28,192 nt of DNA from Candidatus Heimdallarchaeota archaeon AB_125 (lineage in GTDB: Archaea; Asgardarchaeota; Heimdallarchaeia; Heimdallarchaeales; Heimdallarchaeaceae), in the NCBI GenBank assembly GCA_001940755.1, contig MEHH01000006.1, positions 1 to 28,192 on the forward strand. Reading direction: 5' to 3'. Position 1 is the stretch's first letter. The number at the start of each line of letters is the position of its first letter. The position numbers were made by a program, and so were the translations under genes. This document shows, piece after piece, positions 25,271 to 28,192 of this stretch. Below the pieces are notes generated by a model that worked only from the letters and a program-made list of their open reading frames with translations, ran no database searches and was not told the origin of the DNA.

Positions 25271-25343
25271 ATTCTACACCTATATCTAAACGAATACGAA
25301 CGAAACAAAAATTCAATATACAAAAAAATTATGATATAAGAGA

Positions 25344-25727
25344 TTAATCTGGAATCAAGGCAATTTCACTGTAGTTCAATAATCGGGTAAAAATTAGATT
25401 GCTAATTTCCAGCTTTAGTTTTTCTGGTTCATCCGCATATCTTTCTGCAGCACTATAGATTTTCATTGAAAGTTCCGCATCCCCAAAAACATAATGCACA
25501 TAGAAAGCTAAATCTCGAGCTCCTGTTTCATCTGAGTCATCACATGAACACACATGAGCTTTGATTATATCATGATCAAGATCCAATACACATCCATGTA
25601 ACTCCTCTAATGTTGAACTGGAACAAAGAACTCCTCGTGTATCAGGTGAAATAAATTTGAACCTCTCATTTGGTCCTTCTTCACCACTAGCCATTTTGGC
25701 TAATACTTTTAGAGTCGTTAAATCCAC
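25344..25727 (-). CDS. Small uncharacterised protein co-transcribed with a roadblock protein
   Basis: The 127 residues match no family I know. Residues 28-62 hold several Cys and Asp (GVLCSSSTLEELHGCVLDLD, then AHVCSCDDSDE), so a metal site is possible. The C-terminal 60 residues are helical with alternating charges (AELSMKIYSAAERYADEPEKL) and end in a hydrophobic patch. The start is GTG 25727 with AGGT about 10 bases ahead; an alternative ATG lies inside at residue 12. Only 22 bases separate it from the roadblock-like gene upstream, so both are one transcript. It may be a partner of that protein (inferred). Confidence 0.6.
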   Translation of the reverse strand: MDLTTLKVLAKMASGEEGPNERFKFISPDTRGVLCSSSTLEELHGCVLDLDHDIIKAHVCSCDDSDETGARDLAFYVHYVFGDAELSMKIYSAAERYADEPEKLKLEISNLIFTRLLNYSEIALIPD

Positions 25728-25749
25728 AGTTTTCTACCTCTCTTCTTTG

Positions 25750-26136
25750 TTAACCTATCATCATCGGAGTCAATTGCTGTAATAATCTTTTGATATTGTG
25801 TTCTAGAAGTCCTCTGTTTTCTTCTTTGGTAGTAATAATCACAGCATAATATTCATCACCAATTGGTCGAAGGTAAACAAAATGATCTTTTTCTTCTATT
25901 GTAACACTCATTAAGGTAAATTCTTTCATCAGTTGTTGTAGTGATTCTTTTGCTAATGAAAGCATTTTTTCACTTAACCATTGAATAACAAGTCTTTCAA
26001 ATTTTTGGGATGATTCTGCTAACAATAAAGCATCTTTTGCATATATTATTGAACAACCCAGTACTCCTTCTGTATTTGATTCAAATTCATGTAGCATTTT
26101 CTCGATTTGTTGGCCAGACAGACTCATTTTATCCAC
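25750..26136 (-). CDS. Roadblock/LC7-like protein
   Basis: This 128-residue product follows the roadblock/LC7 pattern: helix 1 (QQIEKMLHEFESNTEG), strands VLGCSIIYAKDALLLAES, a long helix (ERLVIQWLSEKMLSLAKESLQQLMKEF), strands LMSVTIEEKDHFVYLRPIGDEYYAVIITT, and a C-terminal helix GLLEHNIKRLLQQL. It is more divergent than the roadblock protein at 17420. The frame opens at GTG 26136, but GGTGG (overlapping that GTG) is a fitting Shine-Dalgarno for ATG 26127, which I favour. Likely role: regulator or scaffold for a small GTPase. A TATA-like box is at 26166-26176. Confidence 0.72.
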   Translation of the reverse strand: MDKMSLSGQQIEKMLHEFESNTEGVLGCSIIYAKDALLLAESSQKFERLVIQWLSEKMLSLAKESLQQLMKEFTLMSVTIEEKDHFVYLRPIGDEYYAVIITTKEENRGLLEHNIKRLLQQLTPMMIG

Positions 26137-26198
26137 CAGTATTCTTGGGTAAGTACTAGAACTAATAGTATATCAATCTTATCTTTATTCTCGTGCAT

Positions 26199-26225
26199 TA
26201 CTAAATTTAAGAAGAGTATTTAGTA
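26199..26225. repeat. 8-bp inverted repeat upstream of the roadblock-like operon
   Basis: TACTAAAT (26199-26206) and ATTTAGTA (26218-26225) form a perfect inverted repeat with an 11-base spacer, between the longin-like gene's stop and the roadblock-like gene's promoter. It could be an RNA hairpin for the upstream transcript or an operator. It is AT-rich, so chance is possible. Confidence 0.3.
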
Positions 26226-26276
26226 TAAAAACTCTCAATTTTGATGAAACTCCATTTTATTTCTAAAAGAGACTTA

Positions 26277-27206
26277 TTACAACATCCTTTCAACAAATTT
26301 TGAAATCCTACTCAAATGAGGTGCAATAGATTCTAATTCATCACGAAAATTGCTAAAAACAATCGATTTCGTGGTTTGTTTCTTATTCATGTATATTAAT
26401 ACCCAATAGGATTCACTTTCAACCTGTATAGACTTAATCGTAGTTGTTTCAGATGAATCCTTACTCATTTCTGCAGGGTTTGCCATAATGTATTTGATAA
26501 CTGGATAAATGTCTGCAAAAATACGTCTACTAAATACAAAGGAGAAAAGTTGATCATCTTTTGCAACAGCAAATAAACTTGAAGTTAATCTCTTATACCC
26601 CAAGAAGAAATTCGTTAATGATTTCTTAATACTATTAATTTTATCCTCACCTAACTTTTCTTCGTCTGTCAATACTTCAACATAGAATTCTTCCATTTGT
26701 ACTGTTGGTATGGAAATCTCAGGCATTAGTAACAAATCTTCTACTTCTTCCTGTAATTCATATACAGATGCTTTTTCTGGTTTTTTTTGCCCTTTCCTTC
26801 TTATCTCAGCTACAAGATCTAAGGGAATAATTGTATCACCAATATCAAATAAAGAAGAGATTTCAGTAATAGATTTATTTTCTGTTAATATTTCATATCG
26901 AAGAGAAATATTCTGAATTAATTCTGTTTCAACACCTTTGAGGAGATCTTCTTTTGTAATGATAACAAGTAATTTTCCATCATAAAGTTCAGAAAAAAGA
27001 AATTTACTTGTCCCAAAATCAATTGAAACAACTTCTTCATGCCCCATAGCATAAGTATAGCTATACAGTGCAGATATAAAACCAAAGACCAATACATCAT
27101 CTATATTCAAAAAATCTATGAATTTCTCTGTGAATATACTAACTCCATGATCTAAGATTTGAATAGAGAAAAGTTTCTCTTTGTATTTAGCGATATCTAC
27201 ACTCAT
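26277..27206 (-). CDS. Longin/roadblock-like protein, possibly two domains
   Basis: The N-terminal 110 or so residues resemble a longin/roadblock-type fold: FSIQILDHGVSIFTEKF, then IDDVLVFGFISALYSYTYAMG, then VVSIDFGTSKFLFSEL and KLLVIITKED. These correspond to the alternating strand-helix-strand units of eukaryotic longin and Ragulator-type proteins. Residues 130-185 are charged and probably a linker (RRKGQKKPEKASVYELQEEVEDLL). The C-terminal 120 residues again alternate strands and helices (FLGYKRLTSSLFAVAKD, ESYWVLIYMN), perhaps a second related domain. No motif gives a function. The family is expanded in Asgard archaea, where members accompany small GTPases. The start is ATG 27206. The gene follows the nuclease-like gene by 32 bases. 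Confidence 0.6.
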   Translation of the reverse strand: MSVDIAKYKEKLFSIQILDHGVSIFTEKFIDFLNIDDVLVFGFISALYSYTYAMGHEEVVSIDFGTSKFLFSELYDGKLLVIITKEDLLKGVETELIQNISLRYEILTENKSITEISSLFDIGDTIIPLDLVAEIRRKGQKKPEKASVYELQEEVEDLLLMPEISIPTVQMEEFYVEVLTDEEKLGEDKINSIKKSLTNFFLGYKRLTSSLFAVAKDDQLFSFVFSRRIFADIYPVIKYIMANPAEMSKDSSETTTIKSIQVESESYWVLIYMNKKQTTKSIVFSNFRDELESIAPHLSRISKFVERML

Positions 27207-27238
27207 TTAATTAAAATATAGCAAATGGATTTTTATTG

Positions 27239-27796
27239 TTATTGTTTATCTTCATTAAAAAAATCAGAAATTTTTGACTGGGAATAGAAAGTAAGTCCAA
27301 TTGATTCAAGATTTCTTTGAATATGATCTTGTGTTGATGAGAACAAGTAAACATTCCTCTTCCATATTGTTTCCAGCTCCTTATTATCTGGAAAGTTTCT
27401 ATTTTTTCTCCAGTTTTTTCTTCTATTTTTATAAATTCCATAATCATTTGCAAAGACTAGATAACCAGTGAAAAAAATCTTCTTTGATACATAGGAGTAT
27501 TTTTTCCTATCTAATTCACGAAGAATAAGCAATTTTAGATATTTATTTAATTGTTCTAGAAACTTGTCTTCATTTCCTGCAGATACTTTGTTATAGTGTT
27601 TAACTTCAAAAACAATATAGAAAATCTTTTCACCAACAATTCTTTTAGCAAGTATATCTAATCGCTTATTCTCAATTCTTCTTTCTTCCCAAATTTCAAA
27701 ACTATTATTTTGTAAAAACTGGGCTAAAGAATTCTGAGCTACTCTCCAGGCCTTTTTAGAATTTTCATCTTGGAGATTCATATAGAGTTTTCCCAT
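27239..27796 (-). CDS. PD-(D/E)XK nuclease-like protein
   Basis: In this 185-residue protein the stretch ENKRLDILAKR (residues 42-52) followed by FYIVFEVKHYNK (59-70) is the core of a PD-(D/E)XK nuclease: D47 for the metal and E64-x-K66 for the catalytic pair. E37/E38 in the preceding helix could be the upstream acid. This fold is used by restriction enzymes, Holliday resolvases and DNA-repair nucleases. The remainder is basic (KYSYVSKKIFF, YKNRRKNWRKNRNF), suiting nucleic-acid binding. The frame begins at ATG 27796, overlapping the TPR gene by 19 bases. ATG 27781 is an alternative that gives an ATGA overlap with the TPR stop codon, a common coupled start. The target is unknown. Confidence 0.65.
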   Translation of the reverse strand: MGKLYMNLQDENSKKAWRVAQNSLAQFLQNNSFEIWEERRIENKRLDILAKRIVGEKIFYIVFEVKHYNKVSAGNEDKFLEQLNKYLKLLILRELDRKKYSYVSKKIFFTGYLVFANDYGIYKNRRKNWRKNRNFPDNKELETIWKRNVYLFSSTQDHIQRNLESIGLTFYSQSKISDFFNEDKQ

Positions 27797-28192
27797 TCTT
27801 CGAATCTCGCAGCAGTTTTATAATCTTTGTTTTTCATAGCAATGTTTTTTGCTTTCACAAAACAATCTTTAGCTTCATTCTTAAGTTTCAATTCTTCGTA
27901 AAGTATTCCCAAATTAGCCCAAGAAATAGCTTTGTCTGGTTCAATATCAATAGCTGTTTGATAAGCTTCAATTGCTTCATCATATCTTTTCAGCTCTTTG
28001 AGAACATTCCCTAGATTATTTAGAGCTGCATGATCTTCTAGATTTAACTCTAATACTTTCTTGTAGGTTTCTTCAGCTTTTTTATAGAGAGAGAGTTCTT
28101 GATATGCAAGTCCAAGATTAAATTGTATCCTAGAATCATCAGGATCAAATGAGATAACCTTTCTGAAAGCCTCACTAGCTCCAAGATAATCC
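27778..28192 (-). CDS. TPR-repeat protein, C-terminal part (cut by window edge)
   Basis: 138 codons are in frame from the right edge to TGA 27778-27780; the N-terminus lies outside. The visible part holds about three tetratricopeptide repeats of 34 residues, with typical signatures such as FNLGLAYQELSLYKKAEE, LNNLGNVLKELKRYDEAI and WANLGILYEELKLKNEA, then a capping helix ending EEWENSI. TPRs form a superhelix for protein-protein contacts. Its gene overlaps the nuclease-like gene, so the two are one transcript. The partner is unknown. Confidence 0.85.
   Translation of the reverse strand, partial: DYLGASEAFRKVISFDPDDSRIQFNLGLAYQELSLYKKAEETYKKVLELNLEDHAALNNLGNVLKELKRYDEAIEAYQTAIDIEPDKAISWANLGILYEELKLKNEAKDCFVKAKNIAMKNKDYKTAARFEEWENSI

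Noticed and set aside
27211..27453. An 80-codon minus-strand frame within the nuclease-like gene.
   Set aside because: Overlaps a better-supported gene in another frame; no motif.
1..28192. Possible CRISPR array, tRNA, rRNA or prophage genes.
   Set aside because: No regular direct repeats with spacers, no tRNA-like cloverleaf or conserved rRNA stretch, and no phage structural genes were seen by reading. A weak candidate would need a search tool to exclude.

Overview
The window looks like chromosomal DNA of an AT-rich archaeon, most probably an Asgard (Lokiarchaeia- or Heimdallarchaeia-like) lineage. The archaeal evidence is direct: an AMP phosphorylase, a Cgi121-type KEOPS subunit, an archaea-type DnaJ-zinc-finger/DHH phosphoesterase, and TATA-like boxes about 25-40 bp before many start codons. 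The Asgard assignment is an inference from four things: a cluster of roadblock/LC7-like and longin-like small domains, a second stand-alone roadblock protein, two very large secreted proteins anchored by a C-terminal helix, and many orphan proteins. No rRNA or tRNA is present to settle the lineage.

Layout from left to right. A truncated SMC/RecF-like ATPase runs off the left edge (1-669, minus). Next is a 1037-residue secreted, membrane-anchored protein (minus), then galactose-1-phosphate uridylyltransferase galT (minus) divergent from a GH57 glycoside hydrolase (plus). A thioredoxin-like/unknown fusion follows (plus). Two tiny cysteine-rich proteins (58 and 49 residues, minus) sit before a tight AMP phosphorylase-Cgi121 operon (plus). 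At 9.9-12.0 kb is a lone IS605-type insertion carrying an unusually long TnpB-like protein with an altered RuvC-III motif and a hairpin just past the gene. After it come an unknown 344-residue protein (minus) and an argS-pfkB operon (minus), divergent from a thioredoxin (plus). A zinc-site protein and a roadblock protein follow (plus). A large subtilase (minus) and a HAD phosphatase (minus) are divergent from a polytopic membrane protein (plus). The right end is all minus strand: a DHH/OB/zinc-finger nuclease-like protein, an unknown small protein, a roadblock-like protein, a longin-like protein, a PD-(D/E)XK nuclease-like protein, and a TPR protein cut by the right edge.

Genes that probably work together: galT and the GH57 enzyme in sugar or glycan metabolism; argS with the PfkB kinase in one transcript; AMP phosphorylase with Cgi121 in one transcript; the roadblock-like protein with the unknown 127-residue protein, and perhaps the adjacent longin-like protein; and the TPR and nuclease-like proteins, which overlap.

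No intergenic stretch exceeds about 300 bases. The longer gaps hold promoter-like sequences and small inverted repeats: three hairpins between galT and the surface protein, and a perfect palindrome beside the TATA box of the thioredoxin gene. I saw no CRISPR array, tRNA or rRNA. The best candidate for something undescribed is the long TnpB-like protein with its putative guide-RNA end.
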